From Paraburkholderia bannensis (lineage in GTDB: Bacteria; Pseudomonadota; Gammaproteobacteria; Burkholderiales; Burkholderiaceae), in assembly GCF_014200455.1 (NCBI RefSeq), contig NZ_JACHBW010000011.1:124001-188000 (forward strand): 64,000 nucleotides of DNA, written 5' to 3'. The position numbers and the translations under genes were made by a program. This document shows positions 35,790 to 44,659 of this stretch, one piece after another. Position 1 is the first letter of the stretch; each line of letters begins with the position of its first letter. The notes below the pieces were generated by a model. That model was given only the letters and a program-made list of their open reading frames with translations, had not been told where the DNA came from and ran no database searches.

Positions 35790-37052
35790 TCAGGCTTTGC
35801 GCGGCGCGGGCAGTCGGGGATCCGCTGAATCCGCGGAATCCGCTGTATCGGCTTGCGGTACGAGACGGATCGACAGACTCGTCAAGAGCGCGAACACCGT
35901 CGCCACGATCAGGAAGCCAAACACCGCGTTGTAATTGCCCGTCACCGATACCAGCACACCGATGACTGCAGGCGCAACAAATCCCGCCACCTGACCGCCG
36001 AAGTTGACCATCCCCGCCCCCGTGCCGATGAGTTTTTGCGGCAGGAATTTCGCCGGCAGCGCAAACACCCCTGCAAACACGAAGGATTTGAAAAAGTACA
36101 CGATCGACTGACAGGCGATGACGCCGGTGACCGTTTGCGCCGTGTACATCTCGTAGAGGAAGAAGCCCGAAATCGCGCAGCACGCCGCCATCAGCCATTT
36201 CTCGCGCCCATCGAACCAGCGCGTGAGAATCCAGCCACCCAGCGCGGTCGAGATGCTCGCCGCGACGAAGGGCAACGGCGTAAGCATGCCGACGGCCTTG
36301 AGGTCGAGATGACGTTCGGTGAGCAGATACGCGGGCATCCACGCGTCGAGGCCTTTATTGACGATACCCATGCCGAACCAGGTCAGCAGGATCTTCCACA
36401 TGAGCGGCATCTTGAGCAGCGCGCGCGTGGCCGCGCCGTCGATGCGCGAGGAGCGGCCGGTCGATTCGCGCGTCTGGTGCGTGTCTTTTACCGCGAACAG
36501 ATAGAACAGGGCGAACACGAGACCCGCGCACCCCGCCACCACGAATGCATGCCGCCAGCCCAGCAGCAGGATTAGCGGCGCAATCGCAAGCGGCGCAATA
36601 AAGCTGCCGACATAATTCGAGGACATCAGCAGCGCGGTCATTTTCGGACGATCCGCACGCGCCACCGATTCGGTCACGCCCTTGACCGCCGCGCCCGGAT
36701 AGCCGCCCTCGCCGAGACCGAAGATAAAACGGATCGCGATCAGCGAGACGAGCGACCACGCCAGCCCCGTCATCAGCGTAAACACGGACCAGAACGCCAC
36801 CGAAACGACGATCACCTTCTTGCTGCCCCAGCGGTCCGCGAGCCAGCCGCCCGGAATCTGCATGGCGGCATAGCTGATATAGAACGTGCTCATGACGACG
36901 CCAAGCGCCGCGGAGCCCACGTGGAATTCCTTGCCGATCGCCACGAGCGAGAGCGCAATCGCCGAGCGATCGATATACGAAATGCAGTAGCCGAAATAGA
37001 GCAGCGCGAAAACCGCGAAGCTGGCGCGCCTGCTTTTATTGGGGTCGATCAT
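35790..37052 (-). CDS. MFS permease, anion:cation symporter (phthalate/glucarate) type
   Basis: A 420-aa, 12-helix transporter. Signatures: YIDRSAIALSL in TM1, GGWLADRWGSKKVI in loop 2-3 and RFIFGLGEGGYPGAAVKGV in TM4, all typical of the ACS family that imports organic acids by proton coupling. The C-terminal tail QADTADSADSADPRLPAPRKA is coded by imperfect 9-base repeats. Substrate unknown; the setting (amidase, LysR) suggests an organic acid or amide. Divergent from the ModA-like gene. Confidence 0.88.
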   Translation of the reverse strand: MIDPNKSRRASFAVFALLYFGYCISYIDRSAIALSLVAIGKEFHVGSAALGVVMSTFYISYAAMQIPGGWLADRWGSKKVIVVSVAFWSVFTLMTGLAWSLVSLIAIRFIFGLGEGGYPGAAVKGVTESVARADRPKMTALLMSSNYVGSFIAPLAIAPLILLLGWRHAFVVAGCAGLVFALFYLFAVKDTHQTRESTGRSSRIDGAATRALLKMPLMWKILLTWFGMGIVNKGLDAWMPAYLLTERHLDLKAVGMLTPLPFVAASISTALGGWILTRWFDGREKWLMAACCAISGFFLYEMYTAQTVTGVIACQSIVYFFKSFVFAGVFALPAKFLPQKLIGTGAGMVNFGGQVAGFVAPAVIGVLVSVTGNYNAVFGFLIVATVFALLTSLSIRLVPQADTADSADSADPRLPAPRKA

Positions 37053-37312
37053 GCTGAGCACCTGCCGAGAGAGTAAAGACCGGGCCCGCGTCGGCTATGC
37101 CGGGCGCTCCCACTGCGACTAGTCGGTTTGATCCTAAGTAGCCACAAAAGGGGCGACAAGTGACATATTCCGATGCCAGCGTTCGCGAAAAGTCATCGGA
37201 AGCGCTCGCGCACGCACGTCGGCAACGGCAGCATGACGCTAGCCACGGGCTCGCATGCTGGCAGATAATTGGAAGCTCTCTCTCCCCTTGCTCGCCATCA
37301 CATCGAACGATC

Positions 37313-38095
37313 ATGAAATCGCTTTTGCCCAAACTGATTGCGCTGACCCTTGCCGCCAGCACCGCGCTTGCGGCCAATGCCTATGGCGAAGAACTTCACG
37401 TCATGACCTCCGGCGGCTTCACGGCAGCCTACAAACTGCTCGGCCCAAGATTCGCGGCAAGCACGGGCAACACGCTCGACACGACGCTCGGGCCGTCCAT
37501 GGGCAAATCGCCCGAGGCCATTCCCCAACGGCTCGCGCGCGGCGAGTCGGCGGACGTGGTGATCATGGTCGGCTACGCGCTCGACGATCTGATCAAGCAG
37601 GGTAAGGTGCGAGCGGATTCGCGCGTCGAACTCGCGGATTCGCGCATCGGCATGGTGGTGCGCGAAGGCGCGCCGAAGCCCGATATCGGCAGCGTCGATG
37701 CGCTCAGGCAAACGCTGCTGCACGCCAAGTCGATTGCGTATTCGGATAGCGCGAGCGGCGTCTATATCGAACGCGAGTTGTTCGAGCGGCTGGGGGTCGA
37801 GGATCAGGTGAAGCCGAAAGCGAAGATGGTGCCGCGCATTCCGGTTGCCTCGGTGGTGGCGAATGGCGAATACGAAATTGGCTTTCAGCAGGTCAGCGAA
37901 TTGCTGCCGGTGAAGGGCGCGACCTTCGTCGGCAAGATTCCCGAGTCGGTCCAGTCGGTCACGCGGTATGCCGCCGGTATTCCGGTCGAGGCGAAGCATC
38001 CCGCAGAAGCCAAAGCGCTGCTGGACTACATGGCTTCTCCGGGTGCTCAAGCCGTTGTGCAGTCGACGGGCCTCGATTCCGTTCCGGCCCACTGA
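37313..38095 (+). CDS. ModA-like periplasmic substrate-binding protein
   Basis: A 260-aa exported protein. Signal peptide residues 1-21 (LIALTLAASTALAANA). The mature part starts EELHVMTSGGFTAAYKLLGP, then LDTTLGPSMGKSPEAIPQRL and ADVVIMVGYALDDLI, a pattern of the molybdate/tungstate-binding superfamily. The AYSDSASGVYIERELFERLG segment matches the second lobe. There are no permease or ATPase genes next to it. Such lone ModA-like proteins in Burkholderiales may bind organic anions rather than molybdate. Converges on allA with 27 bases between. Confidence 0.82.
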   Translation: MKSLLPKLIALTLAASTALAANAYGEELHVMTSGGFTAAYKLLGPRFAASTGNTLDTTLGPSMGKSPEAIPQRLARGESADVVIMVGYALDDLIKQGKVRADSRVELADSRIGMVVREGAPKPDIGSVDALRQTLLHAKSIAYSDSASGVYIERELFERLGVEDQVKPKAKMVPRIPVASVVANGEYEIGFQQVSELLPVKGATFVGKIPESVQSVTRYAAGIPVEAKHPAEAKALLDYMASPGAQAVVQSTGLDSVPAH

Positions 38096-38122
38096 ACGCA
38101 AACGCGCGCCGCCACTCGCGCC

Positions 38123-38647
38123 TCAATGGGCAGGCGCGAGCGGTTCGCGCAATTCCAGCGCAATATCCAGGTCAATCTCATCGCAATTCGGCTGTGTGCC
38201 GCCGCGATCGATGACAAGAAAATCGCTCACGCGATCGAAGGCCAGCAAGGGATGGTGCCAGACGCCCTTCGCATAGTTGACACCCTGCGTGCCGTCCACC
38301 CAGAACGCGCGCAGGCGCGCCGGGTCGAATTCACCCGCGGGCGCGACCACCACGGCATAGCGCGCGCTGCCTAGCGGCACGAAGGCCTGGCTGCCATAGG
38401 GATGGCGCTCCATCATCGCAATCGGCACGGGCCACGTGCGCGGTTGCGCACGAAACACGCTGACGAGCGGCTTGCCGCCCGCCTCGCACACGTCGAGGGT
38501 CGCGAGGTCGTGAAAGCGCTCGGTCGTGCCGCCGTTGATCGGAAAATGGCGCGCACCGTCAAGTTCGATCACGTCGCCGAACGGCGCGAACGCTTCGCGC
38601 GTGAGCGGCTCCAGCGTCAGGCAAGCCGTGCTTAACGTGGTATCCAT
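38123..38647 (-). CDS. allA: Ureidoglycolate lyase
   Basis: A 174-aa cupin-like enzyme that splits ureidoglycolate into glyoxylate and urea, the last step of allantoate use. Conserved segments: LTREAFAPFGDVIELDG, FRAQPRTWPVPIAMMERHPYGSQAFVPLG and GVNYAKGVWHHPLLAFD. GGAGG lies 6 bases before ATG 38647. It follows alc by 13 bases, and together they convert allantoate to glyoxylate and two ureas. The glyoxylate could feed the class V aminotransferase at 5.1 kb or central metabolism. Confidence 0.9.
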   Translation of the reverse strand: MDTTLSTACLTLEPLTREAFAPFGDVIELDGARHFPINGGTTERFHDLATLDVCEAGGKPLVSVFRAQPRTWPVPIAMMERHPYGSQAFVPLGSARYAVVVAPAGEFDPARLRAFWVDGTQGVNYAKGVWHHPLLAFDRVSDFLVIDRGGTQPNCDEIDLDIALELREPLAPAH

Positions 38648-38660
38648 CGCCATCCTCCGT

Positions 38661-39680
38661 TCAGGCGAGTTCGCCCCACAGGCGCAGGCGCGAGACGCCG
38701 CCGTCCGGATAGATATTGAAGCGCACATGCGTGACCGGTCCCAGCGCCGCAAGACCGCTTTCGAAGAGGTGCTGCTTGTCCATCTCCAGCTTCTGTTCGC
38801 CGAGCAGCGTGGGCCAGAACATCGCCTGCGTGACGAGCGAATCGTCGGTGCCGCCCGTCACGGTCGCGGCCTGCAGCGAGCAGCGATCGGGATAATTGCC
38901 CTTGAAGTGCGCCGTATCCACTTCGATCTTGTGAATGATGCCGGGACGCGCAAGCGCCACGATGGCCCAGTCGTTGCCCGGCTCGCGGCGGCGACGCGTT
39001 TCCCAGCCGTCGCCCATGTTGACGCCACGGCCCGGCATCAGCAGCGTCGACGCCATGCCGAAGTGCTGATTGTTAGCCGCCACCAGGTATGCGCCGTTTT
39101 CGACCGCCGCGAGATCGACGAGACTGCCCTTCTCCACGCGGCTCCAGTCGCGTTTGGGCTGGCCATAGACGCGCAGGCGCGCGAGGCCGCCATCCGGATA
39201 GAGATTCACGCGCAGATGGGTGAAGGCGCGCGTGTCGCTCACTTCGATGTAATGGTGCTGGTTGCCTTGCAAGGTCGTTGCGGGAACAACGGTTTGCCAG
39301 TCGGCGCTTTCGGGCGGTACATCGTCGCCAGCCGTATCGGCATAGCAGGCCTCGATGGAGGCGGCCGGCGGAAAGTTGCCGGTGAAGTGGCTCGTATCGA
39401 GATCGACGCCGTAAATCACGCCCGGACGCGCCAGACGCACGATGCAGAAGTCGTGGCCCGTGGTGCGCTTGCGGCGCGTTTCCCAGCCGTCCATCCATTT
39501 GCCGTGATCGTCGTATTTGCCGGGAATAAAGACAGCGGCCTGCGGCTCCAGCATGCGTTCCTTGGGCGCGAAAAACTCGTCGCTTGCGAGCAGTGCCTGC
39601 GCGCCCAGACGCGAATCCGCGAGATTCATATAGCGGCGCGTGAAGGCCGGTGCATGGGGATCGAGTGTCGGAATAGCCAT
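38661..39680 (-). CDS. alc: Allantoicase
   Basis: A 339-aa enzyme hydrolysing allantoate to ureidoglycolate and urea. It is a tandem duplication of one jelly-roll module: GKWMDGWETRRKRTTGHDFCI, ...HFTGNFPPAASIEACYAD in the first half, and GDGWETRRRREPGNDWAI, ...HFKGNYPDRCSLQAA in the second. THLRVNLYPDGGLARLRVYG and THVRFNIYPDGGVSRLRLWG mark the ends of the copies. The ATG at 39680 gives the family N-terminus MAIPTLDP. It lies 38 bases downstream of dctA and 13 bases before allA. Confidence 0.93.
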   Translation of the reverse strand: MAIPTLDPHAPAFTRRYMNLADSRLGAQALLASDEFFAPKERMLEPQAAVFIPGKYDDHGKWMDGWETRRKRTTGHDFCIVRLARPGVIYGVDLDTSHFTGNFPPAASIEACYADTAGDDVPPESADWQTVVPATTLQGNQHHYIEVSDTRAFTHLRVNLYPDGGLARLRVYGQPKRDWSRVEKGSLVDLAAVENGAYLVAANNQHFGMASTLLMPGRGVNMGDGWETRRRREPGNDWAIVALARPGIIHKIEVDTAHFKGNYPDRCSLQAATVTGGTDDSLVTQAMFWPTLLGEQKLEMDKQHLFESGLAALGPVTHVRFNIYPDGGVSRLRLWGELA

Positions 39681-39718
39681 GATGGTCGAGTGCGAAGAGA
39701 GATGTTCAGGGGTTCGAA

Positions 39719-41050
39719 TCAAGCGTGAGCGGGATTGCCGCCGAGCACGCCGTCGTGTGCGGCGGCATCGTCGCCGCCCGCCACGTAGAGATAACCTTCC
39801 TCGAAATTGAGCACCCGCTCGGCGCGCGCCTTATCGATATCGCGCTCCCATACCGCGACCACCATCGTGGCGACGCAGTTGCCGATCAGGTTGGTGATGG
39901 CGCGAGCGATGCCAACGAACCAGTCCACCGGCAGGATCAGCACGAGGCCCAGCACCGGGATCGCGGGAATCGCGGAGAGCGTGGCGGCAAGAATCACGAT
40001 GGCCGAGCCGGGAATGCCGTGCGCGCCCTTCGAGGTCACGAGCGACACCAGCACCACGACAATCAGGTCATGCAGCGAGAGCGGCGTGTTGGTCGCCTGG
40101 GCGATAAAGATCACGGCCAGCGTGAGGTAGATCGAAAAGCCGTCCAGATTGAACGAATAGCCGGTGGGAATGACGAGGCCCACGGTGGAGTCCTTCACGC
40201 CCATGAATTCGAGCTTGCGCATCACCTGCGGCAGCACCGCGTCCGACGATGCCGTGCCCAGCACGATCGACAGTTCCTCGCGCAGGTAGCGGATCAGCTT
40301 GAAAATGTTGAAGCCCGCGAGGCGCATCACCACGCCCAGCACCACCGCGACGAACACGATGCAGCTGGCGTAGAACACGAACACCAGCAGGCCGAGTTGC
40401 TTGAGCGAGGCCACGCCATAGGTACCGGTCGTGAAGGCAATCGCACCCAGCACGCCGAACGGCGCGAGCTTGATGATGAAGCCCATGATGCGGAAGAACA
40501 CCTGCGCGAGTTCGTCGATGATGCTGTTCACGCGCTGCGCCTTGGGACCGAGCAGCGAAAGCGCGCTGCCAAACAGCACGGAGAACACGAGGATCTGCAG
40601 GATATCGCCCTTCGCGAAGGCGTCGAATGCCGTATCGGGAATGATCTTCAGCAAAAATGCTGCGGTATCCTTAAGGCTTTTTGCATTTTCGGTGTACGTC
40701 GTCAGCGATTGCGCGTCGAGCGAATGCAGATTCACGTTCATGCCCGCGCCCGGTCGCGTCACATACGCGAGCACCGCGCCGATCACCAGCGCGATCGTCG
40801 TCATCGCCTCGAAGTAAATCACCGATTTAAGGCCCACCCGCCCGACCTTCCTGAGATCGCCCGCGTGCGCCATGCCGCTCACGACCACGCAAAACACAAT
40901 CGGCCCGATCACCATCTTGATGAGCTTGATAAAGCCATCGCCGAGCGGTCTAAGCGACTGGGCGAAATGGGGGAAGATCGCCCCGACGGCAATACCGACG
41001 ACGAGCGCTATCACCACCCGGCCAAACAGCGAATTGAAGAACTTCGTCAC
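39719..41050 (-). CDS. dctA: C4-dicarboxylate/proton symporter DctA
   Basis: A 443-aa DAACS-family transporter. Hallmarks: FIKLIKMVIGPIVFCVVVSG, the serine-rich hairpin LGTASSDAVLPQVMRK, PTGYSFNLDGFSIYLTLAVIFIAQ and the SKGAHGIPGSAIVIL segment. It imports succinate, fumarate or malate. It heads a leftward unit dctA-alc-allA, which is an unusual pairing; in this setting the real substrate could be an allantoin-pathway acid. Ribosome site AGGAG is visible upstream. The promoter and a FadR-type operator lie at 41136-41192. Confidence 0.93.
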   Translation of the reverse strand: MTKFFNSLFGRVVIALVVGIAVGAIFPHFAQSLRPLGDGFIKLIKMVIGPIVFCVVVSGMAHAGDLRKVGRVGLKSVIYFEAMTTIALVIGAVLAYVTRPGAGMNVNLHSLDAQSLTTYTENAKSLKDTAAFLLKIIPDTAFDAFAKGDILQILVFSVLFGSALSLLGPKAQRVNSIIDELAQVFFRIMGFIIKLAPFGVLGAIAFTTGTYGVASLKQLGLLVFVFYASCIVFVAVVLGVVMRLAGFNIFKLIRYLREELSIVLGTASSDAVLPQVMRKLEFMGVKDSTVGLVIPTGYSFNLDGFSIYLTLAVIFIAQATNTPLSLHDLIVVVLVSLVTSKGAHGIPGSAIVILAATLSAIPAIPVLGLVLILPVDWFVGIARAITNLIGNCVATMVVAVWERDIDKARAERVLNFEEGYLYVAGGDDAAAHDGVLGGNPAHA

Positions 41051-41135
41051 GACTTTCTCCTTTGTCGATGGGACGCGGCGTTAGAGCGCCTTGCCCCGTC
41101 CCATGCAAAGCCGCAGGGAGTGGCCAACTGTTCCG

Positions 41136-41150
41136 ACTGGTCTGACCAGT
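41136..41150. promoter_or_regulatory. FadR/GntR-type operator in the dctA promoter
   Basis: ACTGGTCTGACCAGT is a perfect 15-bp palindrome around one central base, matching the FadR-subfamily consensus TnGTnnnACnA. It lies at about +7 to +21 of the predicted dctA transcript, a classic position for repression. The divergent GntR gene at 41309 is the likely binder. Confidence 0.68.
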
Positions 41151-41163
41151 TTTGTTATAGCGG

Positions 41164-41192
41164 ATAGTAGGAAGCCGATATAGTGGAGTCAA
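41164..41192 (-). promoter_or_regulatory. Sigma-70 promoter of the dctA-alc-allA unit
   Basis: On the minus strand TTGACT (41192-41187) and TACTAT (41169-41164) are separated by exactly 17 bases, close to the TTGACA/TATAAT consensus. The start would be near 41157, with an untranslated leader of about 107 bases. Confidence 0.65.
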
Positions 41193-41277
41193 GGCGTCAA
41201 AAAAAAGTGTTTACCCTCGCCGGGGTGGGCAACATGAGACGGACGGCGCATGCACCGTCTTGAGGCGGACTACAATA

Positions 41278-41290
41278 CCGGTCAGACCAC
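41278..41290. promoter_or_regulatory. Second FadR/GntR-type operator, before the gntR gene
   Basis: CCGGTCAGACCAC read on the other strand is GTGGTCTGACCGG, sharing TGGTCTGACC with the palindrome at 41136. It lies 19 bases before the regulator start, right after a TACAAT hexamer (41271-41276). This suggests autorepression. Confidence 0.55.
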
Positions 41291-41308
41291 GCGAGCGCCC
41301 GCTAACCA

Positions 41309-42019
41309 ATGAACAACGTTCCGCACACCGTCACCGACGCCGCCATCGCCACGATCCGCGCACGGATTGAAGACGGCCTGTATCCGGTCGGCAGCCTCTT
41401 GCCGGCCCAGCGCCAGCTTTCCGAGGAACTGGAGATCAGCCGCGCGTCGCTGCGCGAAGCCTTGTCGACGCTCGAAGCGCTCGGCATGTTGACGATCCGC
41501 GCGGGCAAAGGCGTGTACGTGACGAGCGCCCAGGCCGCCAGCGCGCATCCGTGGCGATTCGCCGACCAGACTTCGTTGCCCGATACCTACCAGATGCGCT
41601 ACGCGCTCGAAGGCTTTGCCGCACGCATGGCCGCGCTGGCGATTGGCGACGCCGACCTCGCCTGGTTCGAAGCGAATGTGGAGGCCTTGCACACGGCGCT
41701 CAGCCATGACGAGCTCGACGAAGCCTCACAGCTCGACTTCGATTTCCATATGCGTATCGTGACGCTCGCGGGCAACGCGGCGATTGAATCGATCCTGCGC
41801 AGCAGCGCAGACATCATGAAGGAAAGCCAACGCATGCCGTTCTATCGGCGTGAGCTGGTTTTATCGACTTATCGGGAGCACAGCGCCATTGTGGCGGCGC
41901 TCAGGACGCGCGATCCGGCGATCGCGGGCGAGGCGATCGAGGCGCATATTACGGCGGCCGCGCAGCGCGCGGGCGTGCATTTTCCGGTGCCGGGGCGCGC
42001 GGTGGTGGATCAGGTCTGA
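41309..42019 (+). CDS. GntR-family regulator, FadR/FCD subfamily
   Basis: A 236-aa regulator. The winged HTH is residues 9-72 (RIEDGLYPVGSLLPAQRQLS, then ISRASLREALSTLEALGML). An all-helical FCD effector domain follows, with metal-ligand type residues in DFDFHMRIVTLAGN and REHSAIVAALRTRD. FCD regulators usually sense a carboxylic acid. It is divergent from dctA-alc-allA, and matching operators lie at both promoters, so it probably represses transport and allantoate breakdown until its inducer is present. Confidence 0.9.
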   Translation: MNNVPHTVTDAAIATIRARIEDGLYPVGSLLPAQRQLSEELEISRASLREALSTLEALGMLTIRAGKGVYVTSAQAASAHPWRFADQTSLPDTYQMRYALEGFAARMAALAIGDADLAWFEANVEALHTALSHDELDEASQLDFDFHMRIVTLAGNAAIESILRSSADIMKESQRMPFYRRELVLSTYREHSAIVAALRTRDPAIAGEAIEAHITAAAQRAGVHFPVPGRAVVDQV

Positions 42020-42032
42020 GGGGTTGCGGTTA

Positions 42033-42827
42033 TCACGCGCTGAGCGTGACGCTCGACCACAGACGTCCGGTAGCGGGTTCAACCAGCGTGAGTTTGCCGC
42101 CGGGGCTGCATGCGCCGGTATCGATATACCTATGCGCGCCAATCTGGCGGACTTCGCGCATCGTCGTGTGGCCGCAATACGTGATCGACAGATCCTGCCG
42201 CGACGGCGCGACGCTAAAGGCCAGATCGCGGCCCCACAACATGCGCCGACGCACTGTGGCTTCGAAATTGCCTGCGGAGAGTTGTTCGTCGTTGCCGCGA
42301 AACTCGGCGTGCAAGACGTTGAAGCGCTGCGGGCCTTCGCCCACGATGCGCACGAGCGGCAGATTGCGCAGCCTCGCGGCGTAACCGGCGAGTTCGCCGT
42401 CGGACAACGCTTGCGCCCATTCGCCACCCAACTCGTACCAGCGATGGCGCGGCAAGCGTCCATCCACGACCGCGCACAACGCTTCTTCGTGATTGCCGAG
42501 CACCGGATAAAACCAGTCGTTTTCCAGCAAGCCCAACGCGCGTTCGCTTTGTTCGCCGCGATCGATCAGGTCGCCGACGGAAAACATGCGATCGCGTTGC
42601 GTATCGAAATCGATTTCAGCGAGCAATTGTTCGAACGCCGTCATGCAGCCATGAATATCGCCGACCACGAAATCGCGGCCGCGCGCGTTAGCCTCGTGAT
42701 GCACGACCTCGGATTCGCACGAATCCTCGTACGCTGCGCGTGCGCGCGCCACCCCTTGCTGCAGGGCATGCATGCCGCGCAAGCCGAGGCGCTTCAGGAG
42801 TGGCTGATGATGACTGTTCGGGCCCAT
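42033..42827 (-). CDS. Metallophosphoesterase (PP2A/PrpA-like protein phosphatase)
   Basis: A 264-aa enzyme with the calcineurin-type motif series: VVGDIHG (~55-60), SVGDLIDRG (~85), LGNHEEAL (~110), and later CGHTTMRE and DTGA. Two metal ions bind through these Asp/His/Asn residues. The arrangement is that of lambda/PrpA-type Ser/Thr phosphatases. The N-terminal ~50 residues (MGPNSHHQPLLKRLG) are extra; starts further in are possible. It converges on the GntR gene with 13 bases between. Confidence 0.85.
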   Translation of the reverse strand: MGPNSHHQPLLKRLGLRGMHALQQGVARARAAYEDSCESEVVHHEANARGRDFVVGDIHGCMTAFEQLLAEIDFDTQRDRMFSVGDLIDRGEQSERALGLLENDWFYPVLGNHEEALCAVVDGRLPRHRWYELGGEWAQALSDGELAGYAARLRNLPLVRIVGEGPQRFNVLHAEFRGNDEQLSAGNFEATVRRRMLWGRDLAFSVAPSRQDLSITYCGHTTMREVRQIGAHRYIDTGACSPGGKLTLVEPATGRLWSSVTLSA

Positions 42828-43045
42828 TCTCGTCTCTCGTCGACAATCGGACCATCATATTTCAGCCGCCGCCCGAAAATGAGGGCGAACTTGTTATATG
42901 TGTAACCAGTGGTAAGGACGTGCAAGCAATTGGCTTACGGACACCATGCGTCTGCATTTCAACGCTGGCGCTGCATGGTTGAACGACAATCAACCTCCAC
43001 CATGCAGCGCTATCGCAGCGCCCTCGCAACGTTTGCGTCAAGACC

Positions 43046-44593
43046 TCATTCCACGCCGATTTCCCGTTCGGCCAGGCTCAAACGCTGTTCGCGTTCACGC
43101 GAAGATTGCGCAATCGGCGGACCGGCAAAGCGGTTGCGCACGCCGCCCAGATACCAGATCGCCAGCAGCACGACCAGCAGCCCGCCGATCAGATACAGGA
43201 CTTTTTCGTTCGGCGGCTGGATGCCCACATAAGCGAGAATCAGCGCGCCCACAACGGCCGCAATCGCGAACGGCTTCGACAGCTTGCCCAACTGGAACGG
43301 CCCTTTTTCCGTCCACGTGCGGCCTTCCGCAAAGATGCCCGCGGCGATCGGCATGGCGTACGAGACGAACAGAAAAACCGCGCTGCCGGCGCTGAGCACC
43401 GTGAAGGCGTCGCCATAAAGCGTCGCGGCAATGGCGAGTACAGCCGACGTCCAGATTGCCGCGCCCGGCGTGCGATGAGCCGGGTTGACCTTGCGAAGCC
43501 ACTTCGATCCCGGCAGACCGCCATCGCGTGCGAAGGCAAACATCATGCGTGAGGTCGACGTGACCGCTGCCAGCCCACACGCGTAGTTGATGAAGAACAT
43601 CAGCAGTTCGATGACAATGCGTAACGGCGTGGGAATCGGCGCGAGAATCGCCTCGAAAAATCCCGTACCCTGCTTGACCGCGGCACCCAGATCCGGCATC
43701 ACCAGCACGAACGCACAAACCATCACATAACCGAACGTCGTCGACCAGAAAACCGAACCAACGATGCCGCGCGGCACATTGCGCGCTGCCTGATGAGTTT
43801 CCTCCGAGGTGTGCGCGGACGCGTCGAAACCGGTAATCGTGTACGCGGTCAACAGCAGGCCGGAAAGAAACGCCATCGCCATGGTCTGTTTGGGCCATGC
43901 GCCGCCGTCGGTGCCGGTAAAGTTTGTGAACGTGTAGAGACGCGAAAGATCGATCTTGACCGGCGAATATGCGAGCAACGAGACCACCAGCACTACCGTG
44001 ACGACGAAAATCAGATAGCCGGACAGATCGGTGATCTTGCTGGTGATGCGAATGCCGCGATGATTCAGAAACGCCTGGGATGCCGTAATGAGCGTGAGAA
44101 ATATCGTCTGATCCCACCAGCCGAGCGACTCGGGTTTAACGCCGAACATAGGCGCAATCAGCGTGCGAAAGAACGGATCGTACGTACCGTAATTGATCGC
44201 CGCGACCACGAAGACCAGGCCTAGCAGATTCAGCCAGGCGGTGAGCCAGCCCCACGTTTTGCCGCCCAGAATCGAGCCCCAGTGATAGAGACCGCCTGCG
44301 GTCGGATATGACGATGCGATCTGTGCCATCGCCGCGGCTACCACCAGCGCAAACAGCGAACCGAGCGGCCAGCCCAGCCCGATCGATGCGCCGCCCGCCG
44401 CGGAGAAACCCATCTGGAAGGATGTAATGCCGCCAGACAAAATGCAGATTAGCGAAAACGACACTGCAAAGTTGGAGAATGCGCCCATACGGCGCGAGAG
44501 CTCCTGGGCGTAGCCCATTTTGTGCAATAGTGAGACATCCTGGTCGGCATGCCCGGATTGCCCAGCCGCTGGTTCGAGTGTATTCGCGTCCAT
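43046..44593 (-). CDS. APC-superfamily amino acid/amine permease
   Basis: A 515-aa transporter with 12 predicted helices. Family segments: RRMGAFSNFAVSFSLICILSG, SSYPTAGGLYHWGSILGG, GFDASAHTSEETHQAARNVPRGI and TSTSRMMFAFARDGGLPG, typical of the GABA/choline-type (ACT) branch. Substrate unknown, an amino acid or amine. AAGGA precedes ATG 44593. It follows the SDR gene by 66 bases on the same strand; the pair is opposite an EutR-like AraC regulator, pointing to uptake and oxidation of one amine or amino-alcohol compound. Confidence 0.88.
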   Translation of the reverse strand: MDANTLEPAAGQSGHADQDVSLLHKMGYAQELSRRMGAFSNFAVSFSLICILSGGITSFQMGFSAAGGASIGLGWPLGSLFALVVAAAMAQIASSYPTAGGLYHWGSILGGKTWGWLTAWLNLLGLVFVVAAINYGTYDPFFRTLIAPMFGVKPESLGWWDQTIFLTLITASQAFLNHRGIRITSKITDLSGYLIFVVTVVLVVSLLAYSPVKIDLSRLYTFTNFTGTDGGAWPKQTMAMAFLSGLLLTAYTITGFDASAHTSEETHQAARNVPRGIVGSVFWSTTFGYVMVCAFVLVMPDLGAAVKQGTGFFEAILAPIPTPLRIVIELLMFFINYACGLAAVTSTSRMMFAFARDGGLPGSKWLRKVNPAHRTPGAAIWTSAVLAIAATLYGDAFTVLSAGSAVFLFVSYAMPIAAGIFAEGRTWTEKGPFQLGKLSKPFAIAAVVGALILAYVGIQPPNEKVLYLIGGLLVVLLAIWYLGGVRNRFAGPPIAQSSREREQRLSLAEREIGVE

Positions 44594-44659
44594 TTGACGT
44601 TCCTTCAAGCGAGGTAGTTGAAGCGTCGAACTCGTTATCCTTATCCTAAGGATTCCGTA

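Noticed and set aside
39725..41167. A 480-codon plus-strand frame opposite dctA
   Set aside because: Very His/Arg-rich antisense of a well-recognised transporter gene; no ribosome site or motif.
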